Origin: Snodgrassella sp.
GTDB lineage: Bacteria; Pseudomonadota; Gammaproteobacteria; Burkholderiales; Neisseriaceae
Direction: 5' to 3'
DNA: 64,000 bases
NCBI GenBank assembly: GCA_024103515.1
Contig: JAGGIK010000002.1
Coordinates: forward strand, 29,088 to 93,087
Shown piece by piece: positions 39,455 to 49,831 of this stretch. Under the pieces are notes generated by a model, which made no database searches, was not told where the DNA came from, and saw only the letters and a list, made by a program, of their open reading frames with translations. The position numbers and the translations under genes are program-made. The number at the start of each line of letters is the position of its first letter. Positions within the stretch are counted from its first letter, which is position 1.

Positions 39455-40072
39455 CTATTCACTTTGTTTCTGACGTAACTCACATTGAGAAAGTTTATCT
39501 GTTGTCTGCGCGTATTCATCAAACACAAGCTTGATGTCAAAACGCTGATTATTGAGCTTGACGATACGTGGCGTATTACTATCTTTTGTTAACTGTCGAT
39601 GTATTCGCCAGCCTGATTGCAGCAGGCTACCATCAGGCATTATTTTATGCGGTTCGCCTTTAATCCAATATCCCTGTACCCACTGGTTCAGATGATCAAA
39701 TGGCAGGGCAAATCCCAGCATACGCTGACTGAGTTCTTCTACACTGGCTGCGGTGGTTATTTGTCCATGACTATCTTCAGCAATAACGCCCTGCTGATCA
39801 CGACACAACACCCCAATACTGTTGCCCAATGGTGTATTGACTTCTATGGTTTGCACATTATTCAGACTTTGCCAGCTAAAATTTGCATATGATCCCTTGT
39901 CATCATCCACAACAGCTAGCCGACCACTGCTATCAAATTCATTAGATACTGCTGCGTCTGCAACATGCCAGTCAGTAGCGGTCGCTCTTTTTACTGAGAA
40001 TAAGTTATTACATGCGCTTAATATTAAGGTACTGACACCAATGATTAGTAGCTTACTGTGCAGTCGAAGCAT
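39455..40072 (-). CDS. lolB: Outer-membrane lipoprotein receptor LolB
   Basis: LolB accepts lipoproteins from LolA and inserts them in the outer membrane. The 205-residue protein has a signal peptide with lipobox LSAC (Cys near residue 21), then FDSSGRLAVVDDDKGSYANFSW and TPLGNSIGVL, patterns typical of LolB's beta-barrel sheet, and GYWIKGEP near residue 138. The lolB-ispE adjacency is widely conserved and supports the call. Confidence 0.92.
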   Translation of the reverse strand: MLRLHSKLLIIGVSTLILSACNNLFSVKRATATDWHVADAAVSNEFDSSGRLAVVDDDKGSYANFSWQSLNNVQTIEVNTPLGNSIGVLCRDQQGVIAEDSHGQITTAASVEELSQRMLGFALPFDHLNQWVQGYWIKGEPHKIMPDGSLLQSGWRIHRQLTKDSNTPRIVKLNNQRFDIKLVFDEYAQTTDKLSQCELRQKQSE

Positions 40073-40286
40073 TTATTTTCCATTAATTGCTTATATAGTC
40101 TGTTCATATTAGTTCAGAATATAGCAAAGCAGTATTAATTTGATCATTCTTTGCATGCTTTGTCTATCAATGAAATCATATTAGGCAGGGAAACCATTAC
40201 TTATTTTTGATCTATTTCCTCTTTATTGCCATATTCAGGTTTGCCTGCCCATGATTTAAATCACAATAATTATGATTTATTTGTTT

Positions 40287-43094
40287 TCAATTCGGTAATT
40301 CAAGTAACTCTTCCGGCATAATGGCAAATTTTTTCAGTGTGCGCATTAATTCACCTGAATCACCTTCTTTGTTGCCCAACCCTTGTGCCCATATCTGCCG
40401 TGCTTCTTGACGCTGTCCCTGCTGCCATAATACTTCACCTAAATGAGCCGCCACTGTAGCTACTGGCAAATCATTGTACGCTGAACGCAAAAAAGGTATG
40501 GCTTTATTGACGTCGCCATTTAGATAATAAGCCCAGCCTAAACTATCTTTGATAACAGCTGAATCGCTATTGAGTTTATATGCATGTTGCAAAATCCGTA
40601 AAGCTTCTGACCAATGCTTTTTGGGCATATATAGTAAAGCATAGCCAAGATCATTCCAACCTATGGCATCTTCTGGGCTGCGTTGTACATAGATACGATA
40701 ATCTGCAATGGCTGCTTTATACTGATGCAACTGAATAAAATAGGCTGATCCTCGCATATAGATAATCATTGCTGCTATTCTATCTTCGGAATTTTTTTCC
40801 GCTTGATCAAGCATTTCCGTTAGTTTTTGAATATATGCTTGTGTAGACAGCGTTTTTCTATCGATTTCGATAGTTAATATTGTAATATTAAGTTTATCGA
40901 AAACAGTCAAGGAATCTTGGTGTTGCTTTAACTGTTGTAACCATTGCTGTGCAGCAGCATAATTTCCGTTGTCTACTGCTATCATACCCATCAGATAAGC
41001 TTTATCCGCCAGCATTTCGTTATCGGATATTTTCTCCAGCCATTTAATCGCATCGTCCCTTTTCTCTTGTTGATAATACCAAGAAGCTGTCATGATAGCA
41101 GTGATATTCCTCTGTTTTGCAGAACCAGAGAGCATTAATTTATTTACATTGCCAAGGAAAGTTTCTTCAGAAACATTATTAAAATAACCAGCTAAGACTT
41201 TTCCCAATAAAGCTTTATTGTTTACTTCTACCTTGGAAACACTATTTCGAGTCGTGGTCAGGCTAGCAGGTTTAATGCCATGCTGCTTTAATATTTTTTG
41301 TAAAACCTGGTGATCACTTTGTTGCGCGCTTAGGCCTTGCGCCCAGATCTGTAGGGCTTTTTCTTTTTGATCTAATTGCCAGTAAACTTCACCTAAATGG
41401 GCAGCCACTTCACTTTCTGGCTGATTGGTATAGGCATATTCGAGTAAAGGCAGTCCCTTTTCACTGGTTCCATTCAAATGATATACCCAACCTAGACTGT
41501 CATTGATTGCAGGAGACTGACTATCCATCTGATAAGCTCGTTCCAACAAATCCTGCGCTTCCTTCCAGTAGGATTTTGGCATACTCAGCATGGTATAACC
41601 CAATGCGTTTAATCCATCAGCCTGATTAGGCCGCATAGCCACATAGCGTCGTAAATCTTTCAACGCCTTGGCCGGTTGATTGAGCTTATCTGCATAAAGA
41701 AGTCCTCGTAGATAAAGTAAAGGCGGCAAGTTTGTTTCACGCTGACTGGCCTCAGATTTTTCTGCCTGAGCCAAATCTTTGGTTAACTGTATTTCGTATT
41801 GTTGTGGTGTTAAAGATGAACTATTAATGAAGGTTCTTAAACGAACCAGATCAGAAGGATCAAAAAATGTAGTTTGATTTTGAGCTGCTTGTGCTTTATT
41901 CAACCAATTTCTGGCCAAAGTCCAACGTTTTTCGTCACTTTCAACAGAAGCCATCAGTATGGCTTGATCAAATTTGTATGTTGGGTCAGTCACATGTTTC
42001 AGCCAAGAACGAGTTTTAGTAAAGTTATGCTCGTCATAAAAACGCATTGCGGCAAGCATCGCCGCTTTGCTGCGCTGATTTTGATTACCCAGTTCAACTG
42101 CTTTTTGTGCGTAAGATACAATGGTATCTGTAGATTGCCGCTGACTGAGCGCAAGATAAATGGCTTGTAAATACAGATCTGCGCTTTTGCTTTTGGCTAA
42201 CAGTGGCTGTAAGGTCAGATAGGCTTCTTGCAGTTGGTTATTTTTGATCAGTATTTCTATATATAGGCTTTGCCATCGCGCTGAGAGATTGTTCATCCCG
42301 GCTTGTCGATAAAATTCGACTAAGTACTGTGGCTGTTTGATATTAATTAGGTTTAAAGTTAATTGTGTGGCCGGAATTATATCATTATCTAGTACTGACA
42401 ACTGCTGCAAGGCTTTCATGGTCTGTGCTTTATGTGCACCAGTTACCCCGTAAATAGCATCAGCAATCATGGCTTCTACCATATCCGGATGCGCAATAGC
42501 CATTTTATGAATAGGTTGATTCAACTCATCGGTGGCATTCAGATTTTTTAGACGAAATTGAGCCAGCAATAAGAACATGCGGCGTAATTGATATTCATTG
42601 GCAGTAGATAGAGTACTATCCATATATTTCAGTAGTTGCGGTACATCATTCTTAGCAAGGGCCAATTCCCATAATAGACGCTGTTTGTCTGCACTATCTT
42701 TAGGATCTATTGTTTGCCAGTTTTGGGCAATTTCTTCGGCAACTTCAATTTTATTGGCGCCAAGAGCAATTTCCATTAAACGCTCAGCTAAGGCAGGATC
42801 TTGCGTCCGTTTCAAAATTTTCATGTTTGTAGCCAATGCAATATCGCTTTTACCCTGAATATTTATCAGTTCACTGGCCAGTAAGGTAAAAATATCATTG
42901 GTACGCTGAGCTATCGATAAATTACGCTGTAAAACTGCTTGCTCTTTAGGTGAAGCGATGTCATTAACTCGTTTGATTTTGGCCTGGATCGGAGCCATAG
43001 TTTTTTTATTGTCTGTTTGACTATCCGCATAAGTGGTGCCAGCCACCATCAGACTTAGTACAAGCGGAGTGAGACGATGAATCCAACAAAGCAT
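40287..43094 (-). CDS. Large TPR-repeat secreted protein with a duplicated C-terminal module
   Basis: A 935-residue protein starting with a signal peptide (cleavage near TYADS, residue about 24), then helical repeats of the tetratricopeptide type. The start is backed by TTGGAGAAG. A roughly 155-residue module occurs twice, near residues 465-620 and 780-935. Both copies contain YLRG or YMRG, a GY-x2-L-xMPK-xW-x-EA segment, a DSLGW-YxLNG segment, VAAHLGEV-WQ and IWAQGL. The family is found beside lolB/mutM in related bacteria and may act as an outer-membrane or periplasmic scaffold; its function is not known to me. Confidence 0.85.
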   Translation of the reverse strand: MLCWIHRLTPLVLSLMVAGTTYADSQTDNKKTMAPIQAKIKRVNDIASPKEQAVLQRNLSIAQRTNDIFTLLASELINIQGKSDIALATNMKILKRTQDPALAERLMEIALGANKIEVAEEIAQNWQTIDPKDSADKQRLLWELALAKNDVPQLLKYMDSTLSTANEYQLRRMFLLLAQFRLKNLNATDELNQPIHKMAIAHPDMVEAMIADAIYGVTGAHKAQTMKALQQLSVLDNDIIPATQLTLNLINIKQPQYLVEFYRQAGMNNLSARWQSLYIEILIKNNQLQEAYLTLQPLLAKSKSADLYLQAIYLALSQRQSTDTIVSYAQKAVELGNQNQRSKAAMLAAMRFYDEHNFTKTRSWLKHVTDPTYKFDQAILMASVESDEKRWTLARNWLNKAQAAQNQTTFFDPSDLVRLRTFINSSSLTPQQYEIQLTKDLAQAEKSEASQRETNLPPLLYLRGLLYADKLNQPAKALKDLRRYVAMRPNQADGLNALGYTMLSMPKSYWKEAQDLLERAYQMDSQSPAINDSLGWVYHLNGTSEKGLPLLEYAYTNQPESEVAAHLGEVYWQLDQKEKALQIWAQGLSAQQSDHQVLQKILKQHGIKPASLTTTRNSVSKVEVNNKALLGKVLAGYFNNVSEETFLGNVNKLMLSGSAKQRNITAIMTASWYYQQEKRDDAIKWLEKISDNEMLADKAYLMGMIAVDNGNYAAAQQWLQQLKQHQDSLTVFDKLNITILTIEIDRKTLSTQAYIQKLTEMLDQAEKNSEDRIAAMIIYMRGSAYFIQLHQYKAAIADYRIYVQRSPEDAIGWNDLGYALLYMPKKHWSEALRILQHAYKLNSDSAVIKDSLGWAYYLNGDVNKAIPFLRSAYNDLPVATVAAHLGEVLWQQGQRQEARQIWAQGLGNKEGDSGELMRTLKKFAIMPEELLELPN

Positions 43095-43433
43095 TAAACT
43101 TCTCCAAATTGCTAATTGGTTATGTTCGTCATTATTTATTTAACAAGCTTCTGTATTACTTCGGCTTTGCTCAACAATGACTATCAGGACTTTAGGGTAT
43201 TTTAAATTATCTTTGCATGCTTGATAATTATTTATTTGGCTGTAATAAACGATTTTCGCGAGTCAGCAATGATGATTTGGAACCATATTTAAATCCGAAT
43301 TTAGTATTTTACTTTAACATACTCGGTTTATTTGTGCAGGATAACATTGTTTTAATATGACTGTATTAAGCTAAAATAGCAAAGTTATTTTTATTATGTT
43401 GTATAATTCCTAATTTACTGTTTAATCATTAGC
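43095..43433. other. Divergent promoter region between the TPR gene and mutM
   Basis: 339 bases of AT-rich DNA with no gene. It must hold promoters for the - strand TPR gene and the + strand mutM. A TATAAT-like TGTATAATTCC lies near 43402-43410, a plausible mutM -10 box, but no matching -35 is obvious. Confidence 0.45.
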
Positions 43434-44255
43434 ATGCCTGAATTACCAGAAGTTGAAACCACCAGACGTGGAATTGAGCCTTTTATTATTAATCAACAGA
43501 TTAGTAATGTTATTTTGCGTCAGCCAAAACTACGGTGGCCAGTCAATCCAGACTTGGCTGATCAACTCAAGGGCAAACAAATTATATCGGTCAAACGACG
43601 AGCCAAATATTTGTTATTAGAGACGACTGCCGGCACGCTGATTATGCATTTGGGTATGTCTGGCAATTTACGCGTGTTTACCTACAATCATGTACCAGAA
43701 CTTCAAAAACACGATCATCTTGATATTGAATTTACCAATGGTTCAATATTACGCTTTCATGATCCACGTCGTTTTGGCGCAGTATTATGGTATGTTGGTG
43801 CGATAGAACACCACTCTTTACTGGCAAGGCTTGGCCCAGAACCGCTGTGTGGGGATTTTGATGGCCATTACTTGCAAAATAAGCTTGTCAATCAAAAGCG
43901 TGCCATCAAGCTAGCAATCATGGATAACAAGACTGTAGTTGGTGTTGGAAATATTTACGCTAATGAGGCATTGTTTCGAAGTGGTATACTTCCAACCACA
44001 CCAGCCATGAATTTGAGTATAGCGCAAACTCTCGAACTTGCCCAAAGCATCAAAGACGTATTACAAGAGGCCATAGCAGCTGGAGGAAGTACCTTGCGTG
44101 ATTTTATCAACAGTGATGGTAAAAGCGGATATTTTCAGTTTCAGCATCATGTTTATGGGCGCACAAATGAACCTTGCCAAAATTGTGGCCAATTAATAAA
44201 AAAGATCGTTTTGGGTCAACGCAGTAGCTTTTACTGCCCAATTTGTCAGAAATAA
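43434..44255 (+). CDS. mutM: Formamidopyrimidine-DNA glycosylase
   Basis: MutM removes oxidised purines such as 8-oxoguanine. The 273-residue protein starts with the invariant PELPEVETTRRG (Pro2 and Glu3 catalytic after Met removal), has HLGMSGNLR, RFHDPRRFG near residue 107 and the C-terminal zinc finger CQNCGQ...YCPICQ. All four cysteines are present, so it should be active. The next gene starts three bases after its stop. Confidence 0.97.
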   Translation: MPELPEVETTRRGIEPFIINQQISNVILRQPKLRWPVNPDLADQLKGKQIISVKRRAKYLLLETTAGTLIMHLGMSGNLRVFTYNHVPELQKHDHLDIEFTNGSILRFHDPRRFGAVLWYVGAIEHHSLLARLGPEPLCGDFDGHYLQNKLVNQKRAIKLAIMDNKTVVGVGNIYANEALFRSGILPTTPAMNLSIAQTLELAQSIKDVLQEAIAAGGSTLRDFINSDGKSGYFQFQHHVYGRTNEPCQNCGQLIKKIVLGQRSSFYCPICQK

Positions 44256-44258
44256 ATT

Positions 44259-45062
44259 ATGAAATCTAAACAACAAACTTTTTTTCTTACACGCTGTTGG
44301 CGTATGGTTAATTTAATTTGCTGGTTAGTACATACGCTTTGGCGGGTGCGATTTTTAAAAAATAAGACGCTAGCGGAACGCAATAAGGAATTGATTTCCA
44401 TTTCTGAAGATTTTCTGCAAGTGATCAATGTGCATATTAAGCTAAACAATACTCCTTCAGATAAAGCCCTTATGCCATGGCTCACCGTAGCTAATCATGT
44501 TTCAATGATTGATATGTTTGTGCTGATGAAATATATCCCGGGCGGATTTATAGCCACTAAAAATATCAGAAAATGGCCAATTTTGGGCAATCTAATCACT
44601 AATGTCGGCACGGTTTATATTAATCGTCATTCCCGTCAAGATATTACACCAGTTAGCCAAGCTATCGAAAAAGCATTACGATTAGATAAAAACGTATTAT
44701 TTTTCCCCGAAGCTTATACCTCACCCGGACTAGATACATTACCTTTTAAAGCCGCCTTATTTCAAGCCGCAATTGATGCTCATGTACCGGTTCAGGCTGT
44801 GGCATTACGTTACTATGACGGATCTGATCGCTCAGACAAGGTAAGCTTTGCCGGCAGTATCAGTGTATTAAGGAGTATCTGGCAGATCACTTCAATACCT
44901 GAGATTTTGGTTAAAGTCGATTTTGCACCTTTATTAAATATTGGTGGCGATTGTGAAGCAGACCGTTATGATCTTAAAAAACAAGCAGAACAATTTATTC
45001 GTGACAAAGTTCTGTCTGACAGTCCATTAAAGGAACAAACTCAGATTACGGCCAAGCAGTAA
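44259..45062 (+). CDS. 1-acyl-glycerol-3-phosphate acyltransferase family protein (NlaB-like)
   Basis: A 267-residue PlsC-family enzyme with an N-terminal membrane segment (residues about 14-32). Block I is NHVSMIDM, a normal HX4D site. Block III reads FFPEAYTSPG, where the usual is FPEGTRS, so the glycine and arginine that contact the phosphate are replaced. It follows mutM by three bases and converges with pdxH, leaving only two bases between the stops and no terminator. Confidence 0.85.
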   Translation: MKSKQQTFFLTRCWRMVNLICWLVHTLWRVRFLKNKTLAERNKELISISEDFLQVINVHIKLNNTPSDKALMPWLTVANHVSMIDMFVLMKYIPGGFIATKNIRKWPILGNLITNVGTVYINRHSRQDITPVSQAIEKALRLDKNVLFFPEAYTSPGLDTLPFKAALFQAAIDAHVPVQAVALRYYDGSDRSDKVSFAGSISVLRSIWQITSIPEILVKVDFAPLLNIGGDCEADRYDLKKQAEQFIRDKVLSDSPLKEQTQITAKQ

Positions 45063-45064
45063 TT

Positions 45065-45706
45065 TTATGGCGCTAGCCTTTGTCGGATCCATTGCTTATT
45101 CTGCCGAATATATTGAATACGATCATGCAATCGGCTGGGACGCCCTTGCCAAAATTCAAATTGATCAGGTATAAGCCGATACCCACCCCAATGCTGCGGA
45201 CGTGGCACAGCCAGCAAATATTTCGCGGCAAATTTGCTTGCGCGTGTCATCAACTCAACCTTACTGCTTATGACTTCGCTTTGCGGACTTGCCCAAGCTC
45301 CTATACGACTGTTATAAGGTCGTGAATGAAAATATTCATCTGAATCTAAGGCATTTAGCTGACGTACAACTCCTTCAATCCTGATTTGTCTTTCGAGTTC
45401 TGGCCAGAAAAACGTTAAGGCGGCAAATGGGTTCTGTGCCAGCGCTCTACCCTTGCGACTTTGATAATTGGTAAAAAACACAAAACCTTCTAAACTGGCT
45501 TCTTTTAATAACACTATACGCGAACTTGGCCGACCATTTTCTCCGACAGTAGCAATATTCATCGCAGTTGGTTCATTGACTTTAGCATGTATGGCATCAG
45601 ACATCCACTGTTGAAACTGCTCCAATGGCTGTATACAACAATCTTGCTCATTTAATTTCTGACTACAGTAGTCTTGACGAATATCACGTAAATCCATATT
45701 GTTCAT
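45065..45706 (-). CDS. pdxH: Pyridoxamine/pyridoxine 5'-phosphate oxidase
   Basis: PdxH is the FMN enzyme that makes pyridoxal 5'-phosphate. The 213-residue protein shows [25 protein letters not shown] near residue 45, [25 protein letters not shown] near residue 98 and the C-terminal [24 protein letters not shown] substrate-binding segment. Length is normal. Its stop is two bases from the plsC-like stop on the other strand. Confidence 0.96.
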   Translation of the reverse strand: MNNMDLRDIRQDYCSQKLNEQDCCIQPLEQFQQWMSDAIHAKVNEPTAMNIATVGENGRPSSRIVLLKEASLEGFVFFTNYQSRKGRALAQNPFAALTFFWPELERQIRIEGVVRQLNALDSDEYFHSRPYNSRIGAWASPQSEVISSKVELMTRASKFAAKYLLAVPRPQHWGGYRLIPDQFEFWQGRPSRLHDRIQYIRQNKQWIRQRLAP

Positions 45707-45891
45707 TTATCTCATTCAAAATTAATTTTAAAAAGCGGGCAATATTCTGTTGTCAGCTGCTATCTCAAGGGATTTGGCGTATAATTGGCTATTTTTTATC
45801 TACTGAATTATCGTTATAGATAATTCAGATCGTTACATTAAATAAATATCGTACCTGTAGCTGCGGGTAAGCGCAAATAACACCACTAAAT

Positions 45892-47139
45892 ATGTCTTTA
45901 ACCGTTATCGGACTGAATCATGAAACAGCCACTGTTACTGTACGCGAACGGCTGGCTTTTCCATTAGCTACTTTGCCAGACGCTCTAATCTCATTGAGCA
46001 CGCAAACACTGATTTCTGAAGTAATGATACTGTCTACTTGTAATCGGACTGAAATTTATTGCATCGGTGATGCTTCTAGTGTCTTATCATGGTTGGCTGA
46101 TTATCAGCATTTAGATTTAACTGAATTTGCTTCTTCCTTGTATCAATATAAGGACGAGCTGGCGGTGCAGCATGCCTTCAGAGTAGCCTGCGGGCTCGAT
46201 TCGATGGTTCTTGGTGAACCACAAATTCTTGGTCAATTAAAAAAAGCTGTTCATACTGCCCAGTGTCAGCATACTTTAGGACGAAAATTAGCAGCACTTT
46301 TTCAAAAAACATTTGCAGCAGCCAAAGAAATCCGTACGATAAGTGCTGTTGGCGAAAACTCGGTTTCGATGGCTGCGGCTGCAGTTAAATTGGCTAATCA
46401 GATTTTTCCAGATATCTCTGCTTTAAATGTCTTGCTTATAGGGGCTGGAGAAATGATCGAATTGGTGGCTCCCTATTTTGCCGCTGAGCATCCGCAACAT
46501 TTAACTATTCTGAATCGTACACTTAGACGTGCAAATGAAATTTGCCATAAACTGGGCAACTCGGCCAAAGCCCATTTATTGAGCAAACTGCCGGATATTC
46601 TGGCGGAATATGATATTGTAATTTCATCTACGGCCAGTCCCTTTCCAGTCATAGGCAAAGATTTGGTAGAACAAGTCTTGAAAAAACGACGAGGCATGCC
46701 AATGTTTTTTCTTGATTTAGCTATACCACGCGACATTGAAGCACAAGTATGCGAACTAGATGATGCTTATCTGCATACTGTCGATGATCTGGTTAGCATC
46801 ATACAACATGGTCAGGATGCTCGCAAACAGGCAGCAACTGTAGCTGAGCAGATGATTGCTGAAAAAGTGAGACAATACATTAACTGGCAGCAATCAAGCC
46901 ACATCGTCCCTTTAATTCGCAAATTGCAGGAACAAGGCGAATTGAATCGCCAGCGTATTTTAGCTAAAGCTCAGCGACGTTTACGCAAAGGTATGCCAGT
47001 TGAAGATGTTCTAAATCGTCTAAGTCATGAGCTGACTAATGCGTTATTGCATGCGCCAAAACGTAGCTTAAATAAAGATGGACAGCTAAACCTAGAACTG
47101 GTTTCCGCTATAAGCCATATTTACCATTTAGAACAATGA
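45892..47139 (+). CDS. hemA: Glutamyl-tRNA reductase
   Basis: HemA reduces Glu-tRNA(Glu) to glutamate-1-semialdehyde, the first committed step of C5 haem synthesis. The 415-residue protein has GLNHETATVTVRERLAF at the start, the catalytic cysteine in STCNRTE (Cys50), and GLDSMVLGEPQILGQ. A Rossmann GAGEM segment is near residue 185. The terminal dimerisation helix ends at HLEQ. hemA-prfA adjacency is common in proteobacteria. Confidence 0.96.
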   Translation: MSLTVIGLNHETATVTVRERLAFPLATLPDALISLSTQTLISEVMILSTCNRTEIYCIGDASSVLSWLADYQHLDLTEFASSLYQYKDELAVQHAFRVACGLDSMVLGEPQILGQLKKAVHTAQCQHTLGRKLAALFQKTFAAAKEIRTISAVGENSVSMAAAAVKLANQIFPDISALNVLLIGAGEMIELVAPYFAAEHPQHLTILNRTLRRANEICHKLGNSAKAHLLSKLPDILAEYDIVISSTASPFPVIGKDLVEQVLKKRRGMPMFFLDLAIPRDIEAQVCELDDAYLHTVDDLVSIIQHGQDARKQAATVAEQMIAEKVRQYINWQQSSHIVPLIRKLQEQGELNRQRILAKAQRRLRKGMPVEDVLNRLSHELTNALLHAPKRSLNKDGQLNLELVSAISHIYHLEQ

Positions 47140-47234
47140 AAAGAGAAAATAAATGTGATTTGCCGGAATGAATTAATCAGTAAGTATATAATCTCTAATA
47201 TTTAAATTAAAACCAATCACCCAATTGAATAAAT

Positions 47235-48317
47235 ATGAAACCATCTTTAATTGATAAATTAATTCACCTGACACAACGACATGAAGAAGTAACTGCCTTA
47301 TTAGCTTCACCAGATGTAACCAATAATATAGATCAATATCGGCGTTTGACTCGTGAACACGCCGAACTGACACCGATAGTAGAAACTTACGCCAGATATG
47401 TGCAGGCTCAAACAGATCTGACCGCTGCAGAAGAAATGCTAAATGATCCAGAATTAAAAGAATATGCTAATGAGGAAATAACTGCGGTCAACGCTCTGAT
47501 TCAACAACTTGATGGCAAATTACAGAAATTATTGCTACCTAAAGATGAAGATGACGATAAAAATATTTTCATCGAGGTTCGTGCCGGCACTGGCGGAGAT
47601 GAAGCAGCTTTATTCGCTGGTGATTTGTTACGAATGTATACACGCTTTGCCGAACGTATGGGATGGCAGGTAGAAATAGTTTCCGCCAGTGAAAGTGATT
47701 TGGGTGGGTATAAAGAAGTTATTGCCCGAATTGCAGGTTTGGGCGCTTACAGCCAGCTAAAATTTGAATCAGGTGGACACCGAGTTCAACGGGTACCAAC
47801 GACCGAAAGTCAAGGGCGAATTCATACCTCTGCATGTACGGTGGCTATTATGCCAGAAGCTGATGAAATCGCAGAAGTTGAACTCAACACTAATGATCTA
47901 CGTATAGACACCTTCCGCGCTTCTGGAGCAGGTGGACAGCACATTAATAAAACGGATTCTGCCGTGCGTATTACCCATATACCAACGGGTATGGTAGTAG
48001 AATGTCAAGATGGTCGCTCTCAGCATGCAAATAAAGCGCAAGCGATGCGCGTTTTGGCTTCGCGTTTGTATGAGCAACAAAAGCATGCAGCTCATGCTAA
48101 AGAAGCGGCAGAACGTAAAAGTCTGATCGGCAGTGGTGATCGCAGTGAACGTATTCGTACCTATAACTATCCGCAGGGACGCGTTACCGATCATCGTATT
48201 AATCTTACTCTACACAAGCTTGATTTCATCATGGATGGCGATTTAGGTGAATTAACACAAGCTTTGATCGCAGAACATCAAGCTCAACAATTGGCAGAAT
48301 TAAGTAATAGTAATTAA
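47235..48317 (+). CDS. prfA: Peptide chain release factor 1
   Basis: RF1 reads UAA and UAG and triggers peptide release. The 360-residue protein carries the GGQ motif in [16 protein letters not shown] (GGQ at residues 233-235), and [17 protein letters not shown] near residue 184 in the codon-recognition region. The coiled-coil N-terminus is intact. It follows hemA by about 95 bases and is closed by a strong terminator. Confidence 0.97.
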   Translation: MKPSLIDKLIHLTQRHEEVTALLASPDVTNNIDQYRRLTREHAELTPIVETYARYVQAQTDLTAAEEMLNDPELKEYANEEITAVNALIQQLDGKLQKLLLPKDEDDDKNIFIEVRAGTGGDEAALFAGDLLRMYTRFAERMGWQVEIVSASESDLGGYKEVIARIAGLGAYSQLKFESGGHRVQRVPTTESQGRIHTSACTVAIMPEADEIAEVELNTNDLRIDTFRASGAGGQHINKTDSAVRITHIPTGMVVECQDGRSQHANKAQAMRVLASRLYEQQKHAAHAKEAAERKSLIGSGDRSERIRTYNYPQGRVTDHRINLTLHKLDFIMDGDLGELTQALIAEHQAQQLAELSNSN

Positions 48318-48328
48318 GTACAATCAAG

Positions 48329-48364
48329 AAAAAACTGGCCGGGAAAAATTGGCCAGTTTTTTTT
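48329..48364. terminator. Terminator between prfA and the EamA transporter
   Basis: AAAACTGGCC and GGCCAGTTTT form a perfect 10-base stem with a ten-base loop and a T8 tail on the + strand. An A-run on the left gives a T-run on the - strand, so it can also serve the converging transporter gene. Confidence 0.9.
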
Positions 48365-48380
48365 AACCTTCTACCTGACT

Positions 48381-49262
48381 CTAAAAACCTTCTATTATTC
48401 CATGTAACATTGAGCCGTAAAACAAAAAACAGATTGCAGCTATAGCCAAAACAATACCGGCAGCATTGAAGCCATTGATTTTTTCCTTAAATAATACACT
48501 ACCAACTAATGTAGCCAGTATAATCACACCTAAATTCATCCCTGCAAATACCAATGATGGATTATTCTGCATATGCTGATGCGCTTTAATATAAAACAGA
48601 ATATTACCAAAATTCAGTCCACCCAACATCAGCCCAGATAAAATACTGGCTGCGTTCCAACGCGTTTTTCGCATACAAAGATAAATCATGAGAAAAATAG
48701 CCGCTAGAATAAAGGCCACAAACAAAGTTGGTGCAAACTCCTGCCCAGCTTTTGCCATTTGCTTAAATACAATATCCACCAGACCACAGCATAGCCACAC
48801 CCCAAATAAACACCCTACACTCTTAGCCGCACTAGCGGATTTACCCTTTGAACCATCGTCTTTATAAAGTAAACCAAGTAGCGCCATTAAGGCTAAGGCT
48901 ATGCCAACAATTTTATTGGCGCTTAGTTGTTCATGAAAAATTAGATAAGATGCCAGTATGGGCAAAAATAAAGATAAGCGCTGAGCAGCATCTGTCTTAA
49001 TCATACCAACTTGTTCAATTGCCTTACCTATAACAATAAAACCAGCCGGCAAACCGAGCCCCAGAGCCAAAAATAATATCCAATGATACGTATGTATTTG
49101 CCAGTTTAGCAATTTGGGTTGTAAAAATATCCAGTTACATACTGCAGCTACCGGATAACTCACTGCAACTGCTTGGGGTATTTCTACACCATTCCTTTGT
49201 GATAATTTCAATAAAATCGAAACAGAAACACTACAAATAATACTAATAATCAAAAAATACAT
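48381..49262 (-). CDS. EamA/DMT-superfamily transporter
   Basis: A 293-residue membrane protein with about ten hydrophobic helices arranged as two EamA halves, the second beginning near residue 145. The final half has LVFAGMNLGVIILATLVGSVLFKEKINGF, the familiar conserved EamA helix-9 pattern. Substrates of this family are metabolites or drugs and cannot be predicted here. The start at ATG 49262 is chosen over an upstream TTG. It follows the DUF1289 gene on the same strand by 36 bases. Confidence 0.82.
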   Translation of the reverse strand: MYFLIISIICSVSVSILLKLSQRNGVEIPQAVAVSYPVAAVCNWIFLQPKLLNWQIHTYHWILFLALGLGLPAGFIVIGKAIEQVGMIKTDAAQRLSLFLPILASYLIFHEQLSANKIVGIALALMALLGLLYKDDGSKGKSASAAKSVGCLFGVWLCCGLVDIVFKQMAKAGQEFAPTLFVAFILAAIFLMIYLCMRKTRWNAASILSGLMLGGLNFGNILFYIKAHQHMQNNPSLVFAGMNLGVIILATLVGSVLFKEKINGFNAAGIVLAIAAICFLFYGSMLHGIIEGF

Positions 49263-49298
49263 ACTAACTACCAAATTAAACTTTATTCTATCTATTTG

Positions 49299-49559
49299 CT
49301 AAAAATCAAAATTCTTCTGCGTCCATGTAGCTGTCGCTATAGGTTCGACCAATTGAATTTGTTGCTGCAATTGTCCATTCAGTTTACGCCGGCGTAAACC
49401 ACATAAATATAATACATAGCGCTTCTGCGCCACAGACATCTTTAACCACAGCAATCGTTCATTGCGACTACGCATACACCCTTTGCAATATCCGCGGTGA
49501 TTACTTTCACACACACCACGACAAGGGTTAGGGATTTCGAAAAATTCTAATTGTTCCAT
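49299..49559 (-). CDS. DUF1289 family protein
   Basis: An 86-residue protein with the DUF1289 (YdhL-like) cysteine pattern PC-x3-C...GYCKGCMRSRNE, so four cysteines (near residues 13, 17, 25 and 28) could bind a metal. The segment ERLLWLKMS follows, also family-like. The function of DUF1289 is unknown. It lies upstream of the transporter and may be cotranscribed. Confidence 0.85.
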   Translation of the reverse strand: MEQLEFFEIPNPCRGVCESNHRGYCKGCMRSRNERLLWLKMSVAQKRYVLYLCGLRRRKLNGQLQQQIQLVEPIATATWTQKNFDF

Positions 49560-49770
49560 CCACCAGTACCAACCTGAAAAAAATAGACATACAATCAGAC
49601 TGCAATCATGACCAAAAATTAACCAGTGACATCATAGAGCATTTTACTTTAGTTATGTTAATAATATTATGTATATAATCTATTTACATTCTTGATCAGA
49701 GTGTTTTGCATAGATTTCTCGCTGTTAGGTAGCATGATTTTGCTAAAAATTCCACATAACAGTATTAAAA

Positions 49771-49779
49771 TGTTATAAT
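49771..49779 (+). promoter_or_regulatory. Extended -10 promoter of typA
   Basis: TGTTATAAT is an exact extended -10 element (TGnTATAAT) ending 52 bases before typA. The -35 region, around TCCACA at 49751, is poor, as is usual for extended -10 promoters. Confidence 0.55.
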
Positions 49780-49831
49780 TGAAGGTTAATTTTTCATCTA
49801 AATACCATAACAGTTTAGGGTATACATTCCC

